Part shown: positions 8,179 to 15,625 of the stretch, piece after piece
Position numbering within the stretch: position 1 is the stretch's first letter
Layout of the letters: the number at the start of each line of letters is the position of its first letter
NCBI GenBank assembly: GCA_014799505.1
Contig: JAAVHV010000012.1
Coordinates: 1 to 55,217, forward strand
Length of the DNA stretch: 55,217 bases
Reading direction: 5' to 3'
Source: Clostridiales bacterium
GTDB taxonomy: Bacteria; Bacillota; Clostridia; Oscillospirales; Oscillospiraceae
Notes under the pieces: model-generated
The model's database searches: none
Told to the model about the DNA's origin: nothing
The model's input: only the letters and a program-made list of their open reading frames with translations
Position numbers and translations under genes: made by a program

Positions 8179-8688
8179 ATGGCCCGCACCCTTGCCCGGA
8201 GAATAGCTCTTTTCGGCCTGCTGGGCGGACTGCTCTTCGCCGCCAAGATGGCCATGGCCTTCCTGCCCAACATCGAGCCGGTGTCCCTGCTGGTGATGCT
8301 GTACGCCGTTTGCTTCGGCTGGCAGGGGCTGTACGCCGTCTACGTCTACGTGCTGCTGGAATACGCCGTCTGGGGCATCCAGCTTTGGTCGGCGTTCTAC
8401 TTATACGTGTGGCTCGTCCTGTTCTGTCTGGCCCGCCTGCTGCGGAAGATGGAGTCCCCTCTGGGCTGGGCGGCGCTGTCCGGCCTGTTCGGGCTGGGTT
8501 TTGGGGCGCTGTGCGCCCTCACCTACTGGGCGGCGGGGGGCTGGGGGTTGGCGCTGTCCTGGTGGCTGTCGGGCATCCCCTGGGATCTTGTCCACGGCGT
8601 CGCCAACTTTGTCATTGCCCTGGCGCTGTTCAACCCCCTGCGCGGGCTGCTCACCAAACTGTGCGGTCAATACGGCTTCAACCGATAA
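8179..8688 (+). CDS. ECF transporter substrate-binding (S) component
   Basis: 169 aa with about five or six hydrophobic helices. The N-terminus ARTLARRIALFGLLGGLLFAA resembles the ARR/AxxxA motif by which S components dock onto the EcfT subunit. There is no ATPase or EcfT gene in the window, so it would use a shared ECF module (group II type). It is translationally coupled to the DUF4430 gene (TGA, one base, ATG). The ligand is not readable from sequence; a cobalamin-type vitamin is suggested by context. A QueT-like or other vitamin specificity is possible. Confidence 0.75.
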   Translation: MARTLARRIALFGLLGGLLFAAKMAMAFLPNIEPVSLLVMLYAVCFGWQGLYAVYVYVLLEYAVWGIQLWSAFYLYVWLVLFCLARLLRKMESPLGWAALSGLFGLGFGALCALTYWAAGGWGLALSWWLSGIPWDLVHGVANFVIALALFNPLRGLLTKLCGQYGFNR

Positions 8689-8726
8689 AAACCGGGCTCC
8701 GGCTTACGCCGGGGCCCGGTTCTTTT
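8687..8726. terminator. Bidirectional terminator between the ECF S gene and the methionine module
   Basis: Fourteen-base GC-rich arms (AACCGGGCTCCGGC and its near complement) around a TTAC loop, with A-rich and T-rich flanks. It serves convergent genes, and the metF-type stop codon lies inside the T-run. Confidence 0.85.
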
Positions 8727-10482
8727 ACCGCAATTCTTTCATGATCCGCGCAATCAATTCCACCCGGCGGAAGGGGGTCATGAGATACCACCCGTCGGTA
8801 TAGGGCTCCATGTCCCGGGCGGCCTTCACCGACAGCTCCACCGCCAGCTCCTCCGCCTCCTCCCGGCCCAAGCCCTCATAGCGCCTCACGATCTCCTCCG
8901 GCACGGACACACCCGCCACCTCGTTGTTGAGGAACAGGGCGTTGCGGTGGCTGACGATGGGGAACACGCCGCCCAGAATTTTGCCCTTCAGCGTCTGACG
9001 GGCCAGCGCCAGGTTTTCCAGCGCCCGGGGGGAGTGGACGGGCTGGGTGAGGAAGCCCGCCGCCCCGGCCTCCTCCTTCTCCAGCGCCAGCTCCAGCTGC
9101 TTCCGGAAGTTGACGGCGTTCACGTTCAGCGCTCCGAAAATCTGGAAGGGGGCGGACAGGCCGTGGTCGGTGAGCCCGCTGACATAGCGGATCAGCTTCC
9201 GGGAGTTGAAGTTGAACACGCTCTTCACCTCGTCCCGGTCCTCGGTGGGGACGGGGTCGCCGGTGACCAGCAGCACGTTGCGCACCCCCTCCATGGACAG
9301 CCCCAGCAGCAGCGCCTTGGTGGCGTTCAGGTTCCGATCCCGGCAGGTCATGTGGGGCAGGGGCTCCATCCCCGTCTCCCGGCGGATCTTGCAGGCCAGC
9401 AGAGAGCTGTCCGCCCGGGGCCGCCCTACCGGGCAGTCGGACACCGTGACGGCGTCAGCCCCCGCGTCCCTGAGGGCTCGCACCCCTTCCATGAAGGCGT
9501 CCACCTGGTCGTCCGCCGGCGGGTCCAGCTCCACGGCGACCACCCGCTGCCCCGCCTCCAGCTTATCTCGTAGGCGGTTGCGCCCAGGTTGTTTCTCCAT
9601 CCTGACCCTGGGCTGGGACGGGAGGACGGCGGGCGCTATGGATAATCCCTCCAGTGCCCCGGCGGTAGCCGCGATGTGACGGGGCGTGGTGCCGCAGCAG
9701 CCGCCCACAATGGCCGCCCCCGCCCGGGCGATGTCCGCCAACTGGGCGGCGAAGTAATCCGCCTGACCCTGGTATACCACCCTTCGCCCCAGCACCGTGG
9801 GATAGCCCGCGTTGGGCATCACGGACAGGACCTTGCCGTTCAAAACGCCCAGATCCAGCCCCCGGACAAATTCCAGCAGATGGTGGGGGCCGGACACGCA
9901 GTTGAAGCCCACCGCGTCCACCCCGTCCAGGGCGGCGGCCCGCTCAAAGAGGGCGCGCCCCGGCAGGCCCTCCCGGGTCATCCCGTCCGCTCCCACGGCA
10001 AAGGATACCAGCAGGAACGCCTCGGGGCAGCGCCCCTTGATGTACCGGGCCAGCTCGGGGACACCCTCGTCGGAGGACAGGGTCTCCGCCGCGAAACAGG
10101 TCAGCCCCTGATCCAGAAATATCTCCGCCTGTTGGCAGTAACACTCTCCGGGGGACAGCGCCCCCTCCAGAGGAGCGGGGCCCAGGTCGGCAAACACAAC
10201 GGCCCCGAAGGGTCGTGCCGCCTCCAGGGCGAGGCGGCACCCCGCCCGGATGATCCGTCCGGCGGTCTCCCCGTCCATCCCCACGTCGAAGGTGTTGGTG
10301 CGGATGGCACGGGCGCCCGCCTCCAGATAGGCCCGGTGGATGGACATAATCTCTTCTGGATGGTCTAAATTGGCCGGCTCGCACCGGGTCTCGGCCCTGC
10401 CGGGGCGGGAGGCAAAGTAGGTCCCCATGGCCCCGTCAAACAGCAGGGGCTTCCCCTGCGCCAAATACGCTCGAATATTCAT
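8725..10482 (-). CDS. Bifunctional homocysteine S-methyltransferase / methylenetetrahydrofolate reductase (YitJ-like)
   Basis: 585 aa fusion. Residues 1-290 are a homocysteine methyltransferase barrel with LLFDGAMGT, GFNCVSG and the zinc-binding GGCCGTTPRH. Residues about 300-585 are a MetF-type flavoprotein: VELDPP, HMTCRDRNL, LLVTGDP. The MTHFR half makes 5-methyl-THF for the adjacent MetH. The first half may move methyl groups to homocysteine from another donor. Bacillus YitJ has the same arrangement. Its ATG overlaps the metH stop by four bases (ATGA), showing translational coupling. Confidence 0.93.
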   Translation of the reverse strand: MNIRAYLAQGKPLLFDGAMGTYFASRPGRAETRCEPANLDHPEEIMSIHRAYLEAGARAIRTNTFDVGMDGETAGRIIRAGCRLALEAARPFGAVVFADLGPAPLEGALSPGECYCQQAEIFLDQGLTCFAAETLSSDEGVPELARYIKGRCPEAFLLVSFAVGADGMTREGLPGRALFERAAALDGVDAVGFNCVSGPHHLLEFVRGLDLGVLNGKVLSVMPNAGYPTVLGRRVVYQGQADYFAAQLADIARAGAAIVGGCCGTTPRHIAATAGALEGLSIAPAVLPSQPRVRMEKQPGRNRLRDKLEAGQRVVAVELDPPADDQVDAFMEGVRALRDAGADAVTVSDCPVGRPRADSSLLACKIRRETGMEPLPHMTCRDRNLNATKALLLGLSMEGVRNVLLVTGDPVPTEDRDEVKSVFNFNSRKLIRYVSGLTDHGLSAPFQIFGALNVNAVNFRKQLELALEKEEAGAAGFLTQPVHSPRALENLALARQTLKGKILGGVFPIVSHRNALFLNNEVAGVSVPEEIVRRYEGLGREEAEELAVELSVKAARDMEPYTDGWYLMTPFRRVELIARIMKELR

Positions 10483-12848
10483 GCGCCAAACACCTTCCGG
10501 GCAATCTCCACCGACGCTCTAGCGTCCTTCGCGTAGTAGTCCGCCCCCATCTCCCTGGCGTACTCGGGGGTCACCACCGCGCCGCCCACCCAGACCGCCG
10601 GGGGGGCGGGCAGGGCTTTGAGCTGCCGGATGGTCTCCTCCATGGCGGGCAGGGTGGTGGTCATCAGGGCGGACAGTCCCACCAGTTTGATATTCTGCTC
10701 CTTCACCGTGTCCACAATGACCTCGGGCGGCACGTCCCGGCCCAGGTCAACGGCTTCATAGCCGTAGTTCTCCATCACCGTACGCACGATGTTCTTGCCG
10801 ATGTCGTGGATGTCCCCCTTGACGGTGGCAATGGCGAACTTGCCCTTCTTCACCGGGGCGCCGCCCTTTTGGGCCACGGACGCCTTGATGACCTCGAACA
10901 CCGCCTGGGCGGCCTGGGCGGCGGAGAGCAGCTGGGGCAGGAAGGCCCGCCCGGCCTCGTAGTCCTCGCCCACCCTGTCCAGCGCGGGGATGAGCCGCCC
11001 CTCCACCAGGGACAGCTCGTCCTGGCTTTGCAGCGCCTCTTTCGCCAGCCGTCCGGCGTCCCCTTCCAGCCCCCGGATGATGGCGTCCTCCAGGGTAAGC
11101 CCCTTCCCCGACGCGGCGGGGGCGGCTTTCGCCGTGGCCGCGGCGTCGGCAAACCGGGCGATGTAGCCCCGGCTGCCCGCGTCCTCGCCGGACAGCACCT
11201 TGAACGCCGCCACCGCGTCCATCATCTCCCGCTGGTTGGGGTTGATGATGGGCAGGGTGAGCCCCGCCGCCATGGCCTGAATGAGGAAATTTTGGGTGAC
11301 CAGGGGCCGGTTTGGCAGGCCGAAGGAGATGTTGGACACGCCAAGCACCACCTGGAGGCCCAGCTCCTCCCGCACCATGCGCACGGCCTTCAGCGTCTCC
11401 GCCGCCTGCTCTTGCTGGGCGGACACGGTGAGGGTCAGGCAGTCGATCCACACGTCCTCCGCCGGGATACCGTAGCTCAGGGCCGCATCCAAGATGCGGC
11501 GGGCGATGGCCACCCGCCCCTCGGCGGTCTGGGGAATGCCCTTTTCGTCCAGGCACAGGCCCACCACGCTGGCCCCGTATTTCTTCACAATGGGCAGGAT
11601 CCGATCCAGCACCGCCCGCTCGCCGTTCACCGAGTTTACCGCCGCCTTGCCGTTATACACCCGCAGCCCCGCCTCCAGGGCGTCCGGGTTGGAGGAATCT
11701 ATCTGCAGGGGCAGGGCGACGGCGCTCTGAATTTTTTTCACCACCCGGGGGAGCATGGCCACCTCGTCCACCCCGGGGAAGCCCACGTTCACGTCCAGGA
11801 TATCCGCCCCCGCGTCCTCCTGCTGGACAGCCACGTCCAGGATATAGTCCAGGTCGTTTTCCAAGAGGGCCTGCTGGAAGCGCTTCTTGCCCGTGGGGTT
11901 GACCCGCTCGCCGATGACCCGCACCCCCTCCAGGGCGCAGGGGGTCATGGAGGAGCACGTAAAGCCCGTGGACCAGTAAGTCCTGGGCCGGGGCAGTTCG
12001 TCTTTCAGGGCACAGGACAGCGCCCTGATATACTCCGGCGAGGTGCCGCAGCAGCCACCGAAGATGGTGACGCCCACGTCCAGGCAGGGGGCCAGCGCCC
12101 TGGCAAACTCCTCCGGGCCCATGTCGTAGGCCCCGGTGGCCGGGTCGGGCAGGCCCGCGTTGGGCTTGGCGATGACGGGCAGGCGGGTGTTCTCGCACAG
12201 CTCACGGAGCATGGGGGCCAGCAGGTCGGGGCCCAGGGAGCAGTTCAGCCCAATGGCGTCCGCCCCCAGCCCCTCCAGCGTCCGGGCCATGGATGGGATG
12301 GTACAGCCGGTGAAGGTGCGCCCATTCTGCTCAAAGGACATGGTGACGAACACCGGCAGATTTGTGTTCTCCTTCACCGCCAGCAGGGCGGCTTTGGCCT
12401 CGTACAGGTCGGTCATGGTCTCGATGACCGCCAGGTCGGCCCCCGCCTTCTCCCCGGCGACGGCCACCTCTTTGAACCACTCATAGGCCCGCTCGAAGGG
12501 CAGGGTGCCCAGGGGCTCCAGCAGCTCCCCCAGGGGCCCCATGTCCAGGGCAATTTTCGTATCTGTCCCGGCGGCGGCCTCTTTCGCGATGGCGACGGCG
12601 GCGGACACCACCTCGTCCACGGTGCGGCCCGTCCCGGCCAGCTTGGGGGCACTGGCCCCGAAGGTGTTGGCGTAGATGATATGGCTCCCGGCGTCGATGT
12701 ACTCCCGGTAAACGCTTTTCAGCAGCTCCGGCTGGGTAAAGTTCAGCAGCTCCGGCTTGCCCCCAGGGGGCAGGCCCTTCTGCTGCAATACGGTGCCCAT
12801 GGCGCCGTCCAGAATGACGATCCCATCATATAAGAAATCAAGATCCAC
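10479..12848 (-). CDS. metH: Cobalamin-dependent methionine synthase, short form without activation domain
   Basis: 789 aa. Domains in order: homocysteine-binding barrel (1-290; ILDGAMGT, GLNCS, GGCCGTSPEY), pterin-binding barrel (about 310-560; GERVNPTGKK, DVNVGFPG), B12 cap, and B12-binding Rossmann domain (about 650-789) with DIHDIG, whose His would ligate cobalt. The roughly 330-residue C-terminal reactivation domain of E. coli MetH is missing and is encoded by the gene just upstream. I place the start at the GTG of codon VDLDF because AAGGAGGGG lies seven bases before it. The longer ATG start would extend 28 residues into the upstream gene. The first codons overlap the activator gene by 11 bases. 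Confidence 0.94.
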   Translation of the reverse strand: MDLDFLYDGIVILDGAMGTVLQQKGLPPGGKPELLNFTQPELLKSVYREYIDAGSHIIYANTFGASAPKLAGTGRTVDEVVSAAVAIAKEAAAGTDTKIALDMGPLGELLEPLGTLPFERAYEWFKEVAVAGEKAGADLAVIETMTDLYEAKAALLAVKENTNLPVFVTMSFEQNGRTFTGCTIPSMARTLEGLGADAIGLNCSLGPDLLAPMLRELCENTRLPVIAKPNAGLPDPATGAYDMGPEEFARALAPCLDVGVTIFGGCCGTSPEYIRALSCALKDELPRPRTYWSTGFTCSSMTPCALEGVRVIGERVNPTGKKRFQQALLENDLDYILDVAVQQEDAGADILDVNVGFPGVDEVAMLPRVVKKIQSAVALPLQIDSSNPDALEAGLRVYNGKAAVNSVNGERAVLDRILPIVKKYGASVVGLCLDEKGIPQTAEGRVAIARRILDAALSYGIPAEDVWIDCLTLTVSAQQEQAAETLKAVRMVREELGLQVVLGVSNISFGLPNRPLVTQNFLIQAMAAGLTLPIINPNQREMMDAVAAFKVLSGEDAGSRGYIARFADAAATAKAAPAASGKGLTLEDAIIRGLEGDAGRLAKEALQSQDELSLVEGRLIPALDRVGEDYEAGRAFLPQLLSAAQAAQAVFEVIKASVAQKGGAPVKKGKFAIATVKGDIHDIGKNIVRTVMENYGYEAVDLGRDVPPEVIVDTVKEQNIKLVGLSALMTTTLPAMEETIRQLKALPAPPAVWVGGAVVTPEYAREMGADYYAKDARASVEIARKVFGA

Positions 12849-13497
12849 AGGTTTTCCCCTCCTTGCGGTATTGGCAGCTCTCTCTGAGGTTACAGAACGC
12901 ACACCCCCGAACGCGGGCGGGCTGGGGGTCATCGGACAGGCCGATGACGGCGGTGACGGACTTGGTGGGGTTCATCAGCAGGCTGTCCGTCACCTGCACC
13001 CCCAGCCGCCGCTGGGCGTCCAGCAGGGCGCAGATGTCCCGCTGTAACTCCAGCGGCAGGTCGCCGTAGCCGGGGCTGAAGCGGTCGGTGCGGTGCAGCC
13101 CTGGGTACCGGGCGGAAATCTCCTGCTCCGCCTCATCGCAGCCCGCCTCCACCCAGGCCGAGCCGCACACGTCCAGCATGGCCGCCCGGGCCATGCTCCG
13201 GGCCTGCTCGGCGCGCAGCAGCGTCTCGAACCCCGCCCCCAGGGTGCAGACCAGCAGGACGGCCTGGGAGCAGTCGGCCAGCATTTCGCGGGCCATCTCC
13301 CCGGTGAGGACAAGGTCCGTTTCCGCCAGCTTCTCTCCATCAAACGTATGTTTCACGTGAAACACCCGCCACACCCACCGGGGCGTCACAGCTTGGGTGA
13401 GCCTGCCCGCCACAGCGGACATCTCAGCGTACAGCGCGGGGTCAGGCTCACCCCGCACCCCCAGCCAGCGCAGGGCCTCCGATAGATCCAGCTTCAT
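12838..13497 (-). CDS. Stand-alone methionine synthase reactivation-domain protein with C-terminal cysteine cluster
   Basis: 219 aa. Residues about 60-200 resemble the AdoMet-binding activation domain of MetH: VCTLGAGFE, DVCGSAWVEAGCDEAE, the FSPGYGDLPLE segment with the RxxPGY-like turn, and LMNPTKSVTAVIGL. In E. coli MetH this domain reductively methylates oxidised cob(II)alamin using AdoMet and flavodoxin. The C-terminus carries four cysteines in the pattern C-x2-C-x5-C-x8-C (from GCAFC), which could hold an iron-sulfur centre. That part is inference. It is first in a coupled three-gene operon and overlaps metH. A GAGGGTGAT ribosome site precedes its ATG. Confidence 0.85.
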   Translation of the reverse strand: MKLDLSEALRWLGVRGEPDPALYAEMSAVAGRLTQAVTPRWVWRVFHVKHTFDGEKLAETDLVLTGEMAREMLADCSQAVLLVCTLGAGFETLLRAEQARSMARAAMLDVCGSAWVEAGCDEAEQEISARYPGLHRTDRFSPGYGDLPLELQRDICALLDAQRRLGVQVTDSLLMNPTKSVTAVIGLSDDPQPARVRGCAFCNLRESCQYRKEGKTCGS

Positions 13498-13513
13498 CCC
13501 ATCACCCTCTTGT

Positions 13514-13545
13514 GAAAAGGCCCCGCGCCGTCAACGCGGGGCTGA
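13514..13545 (-). terminator. Terminator of the ATP-grasp gene
   Basis: Eight-base arms GCCCCGCG/CGCGGGGC with a seven-base loop, followed on the minus strand by CTTTT. It separates the ATP-grasp gene from the methionine operon downstream. Confidence 0.75.
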
Positions 13546-13625
13546 TTTTGCGCTCTCTTTGGCCTCAATAGCCTGGAAACAGGCGGGTCATCAGTTTCCC
13601 CCGCCATCGGCGGATGAAACCGGCA

Positions 13626-14651
13626 TTACTGCTCCAGCGCTTTTTCTTCGGCCTCAATGGCCCGGAACCGGGGCATGATGCCGATCTTGTCCGGCGTGTG
13701 GACGGGGAGCTGGTAGATGTCGTGGCCGGGGAACTGGTTGCCCTCCACCAGGCAGGGCCCGTTCGGGGTAAAGCACACATCCCAGCCCACGTAGCCCACC
13801 TCCGGGATGACCTGGGCGGCCTCCGTCACCAGGGCTTTGGCCCTGTCCCAGTCGGGGAAGGCGAAGCCCTTGATCCGCGTGCCAGTGGCGGGGTGGTCGG
13901 CGTACAGGTTTTTCTGTTTGTCCAGCGCCCGGTCGATGACGGCGCCCGTCTCCGGATCCATGGGGGCCACCATGCCGCCGCTGTTGAAGTTGTCCACGAA
14001 CTTGCCGTTGCCGATGCGGAACATGGCGGTGACCAGATACACCTTGCCGCTCTTCCCCCGGATGGTCACCATACGCACCGTGTTGATGGAGCCGGGGTAA
14101 ATGGCCGCCACCGCGGGGTGCTGGACGATGACCTCCTCCAGCTCCAGCAGGGGGGCTTTTTCCGCCAAATAGTCGTAGAGGGCGTCCGGGGAGGGGTAGC
14201 CCTCTACCTTCAACTTCTCAATGCCCCAGCCGCAGCTTCCCTTTGAGGGCTTGGCCATGAACACCGGGTGGCGGCCCAAAAAGGCCAGCACCTCGTCCCT
14301 GTTGTCCCCGGTCACCGGAACCCAGTCCCGGTGGAGGAACCGCTCAAACCGGGCGTTAAACCTGATTTTGTCCCCGAAATCGTCCATGTGGGCCTTGTCG
14401 TTGTATTTCACCACGATCTCGTTGTTCCGCCCCCGGGTCAGGTAGGTGTCCCGCTGCTCGGGGGTGAGATCGTACATCTCAAACAGGTCGTAGTCCATAT
14501 AGCCCGCGCCGTACTTCACCGCGCAGTCCCGCATATCCCGGAAAATGGACAGGCGGGAGCGGCCCGTCTTTTTGTGGATGGAGCTGATTTTGTCCAGCAT
14601 GGCTCTGTAGTTCATGTTCAGCACCCGCTGAACCAGATATTTTACCTTCAT
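13626..14651 (-). CDS. Sugar-transfer-associated ATP-grasp family protein
   Basis: 341 aa from the ATG at 14651 (GGAGG upstream). A longer in-frame start is unsupported. A helical N-terminal region (KTGRSRLSIFRDM) is followed by the ATP-grasp core: FMAKPSKGSCGWGI (nucleotide-binding loop), SINTVRMVTI, GGMVAPMD, and the metal-binding end VGWDVCFTPNGPCLVEGN. The family attaches a carboxylate to an amine or hydroxyl and often sits near cell-surface polysaccharide genes. No partner sugar genes are adjacent here, so the substrate is unknown. It is monocistronic, with its own terminator. Confidence 0.8.
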   Translation of the reverse strand: MKVKYLVQRVLNMNYRAMLDKISSIHKKTGRSRLSIFRDMRDCAVKYGAGYMDYDLFEMYDLTPEQRDTYLTRGRNNEIVVKYNDKAHMDDFGDKIRFNARFERFLHRDWVPVTGDNRDEVLAFLGRHPVFMAKPSKGSCGWGIEKLKVEGYPSPDALYDYLAEKAPLLELEEVIVQHPAVAAIYPGSINTVRMVTIRGKSGKVYLVTAMFRIGNGKFVDNFNSGGMVAPMDPETGAVIDRALDKQKNLYADHPATGTRIKGFAFPDWDRAKALVTEAAQVIPEVGYVGWDVCFTPNGPCLVEGNQFPGHDIYQLPVHTPDKIGIMPRFRAIEAEEKALEQ

Positions 14652-14789
14652 GGAGACCTCCCAAATAACCGAAAAAGAACTTTCATCCGCTGATAAACCG
14701 GGCGGAAATCGGCCCGTTGCCACCCGCCAGCACAATTTTGTTCATCTTATCACATCCAGGTCAAAAAGGCAATGCCGGGAAAAACGGTC

Positions 14790-14818
14790 TTGACAGTGTG
14801 CCGCCCATATTGTATACT
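14790..14818 (+). promoter_or_regulatory. Promoter of bioY
   Basis: Perfect TTGACA (14790-14795), 17-base spacer and TATACT (14813-14818). No clear BirA operator was recognised, although an AT-rich stretch follows the -10. Confidence 0.8.
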
Positions 14819-14857
14819 CTAAATCGCAAATCAGTTTACAATTGGAGTGATCCTACT

Positions 14858-15442
14858 ATGACAGCGAAATCCTTCGTGGACACCCGGCGGCTCACCCTGT
14901 GCGCGGTCATGGCGGCGGTGACGTGCGTGATCGCCCCCATCTCCATCCCTATCGGGCCCATCTCCATCACCGGGGGCACCCTGGCCATCTATCTGACGGC
15001 CTATATGCTGGGCGGCGTCTGGGGGGCGGTGAGCACCCTGGTGTACCTGTTGGTGGGCTTTGTGGGCCTGCCGGTGTTCAGCAATTACATGGGCGGCGCG
15101 GCCCGTCTGCTGGGCCCCACGGGGGGCTATCTGGTGGGCTATCTGCCCATGGTCCTGCTGGCGGGGGCGGCGGTTCAGTGGTCGGCCCACCGCTTTGATG
15201 AAAAAGGCAAGTCCGGCGTGGTCATGGCCCTGGCGGCGCAGCTCATGGGGATGGCGCTGGCCACCGCGGTGCTGTACGCCTTTGGCACCGCCTGGTACTG
15301 TATCCAGGCGGGGGTGGATCTGCAAAAAGCCCTGGCGGCCTGCGTGTTCCCCTTCATCCCCTGGGATCTGGCCAAGATGGCAGCGGCGCTGATCGTGGGG
15401 ATGCCCATCCGCCGCCGGCTGGAGCGGGCCAATCTGCTGTGA
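14858..15442 (+). CDS. bioY: Biotin ECF transporter S component BioY
   Basis: 194 aa with six hydrophobic helices. BioY landmarks are RLTLCAVMAAVTCVIAPISI, then PIGPISITGGTLAIYL, and the GGAARLLGPTGGYLVGYL block that lines the biotin pocket. It imports biotin with a shared ECF energising module; no ecfA or ecfT is present here. The ATG at 14858 is chosen by its TTGGAGTG ribosome site and by family start conservation. The strong promoter and terminator make it a single-gene unit. Confidence 0.94.
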   Translation: MTAKSFVDTRRLTLCAVMAAVTCVIAPISIPIGPISITGGTLAIYLTAYMLGGVWGAVSTLVYLLVGFVGLPVFSNYMGGAARLLGPTGGYLVGYLPMVLLAGAAVQWSAHRFDEKGKSGVVMALAAQLMGMALATAVLYAFGTAWYCIQAGVDLQKALAACVFPFIPWDLAKMAAALIVGMPIRRRLERANLL

Positions 15443-15448
15443 ATCCAG

Positions 15449-15491
15449 CGCCCTGCCCCGGTACATATATGTACCGGGGCAGGGCTTTTTT
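15449..15491 (+). terminator. Strong terminator after bioY
   Basis: Fifteen-base arms (GCCCTGCCCCGGTAC and complement) around ATATAT, followed by a T6 tract. Confidence 0.93.
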
Positions 15492-15625
15492 CGGTTTATC
15501 CGTCCACGGCGAAAAGAGTTGGCAAAAAAGGGCTTTCTTTTCCCGCCGGTTCGTAGTAATATATTGAGGTTGAGGATTTTTCTGTTTTACGTATGCGGGC
15601 GCGCCCGGCGCGCATGGAGGTTCCG

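Noticed and set aside
10806-12833. 675-codon frame antisense to metH
   Set aside because: Same compositional artefact; no ribosome site or recognisable motif.
13498-13625. Cobalamin or S-box riboswitch before the methionine operon
   Set aside because: No B12 box or SAM aptamer core could be found; only a terminator hairpin of the upstream gene.
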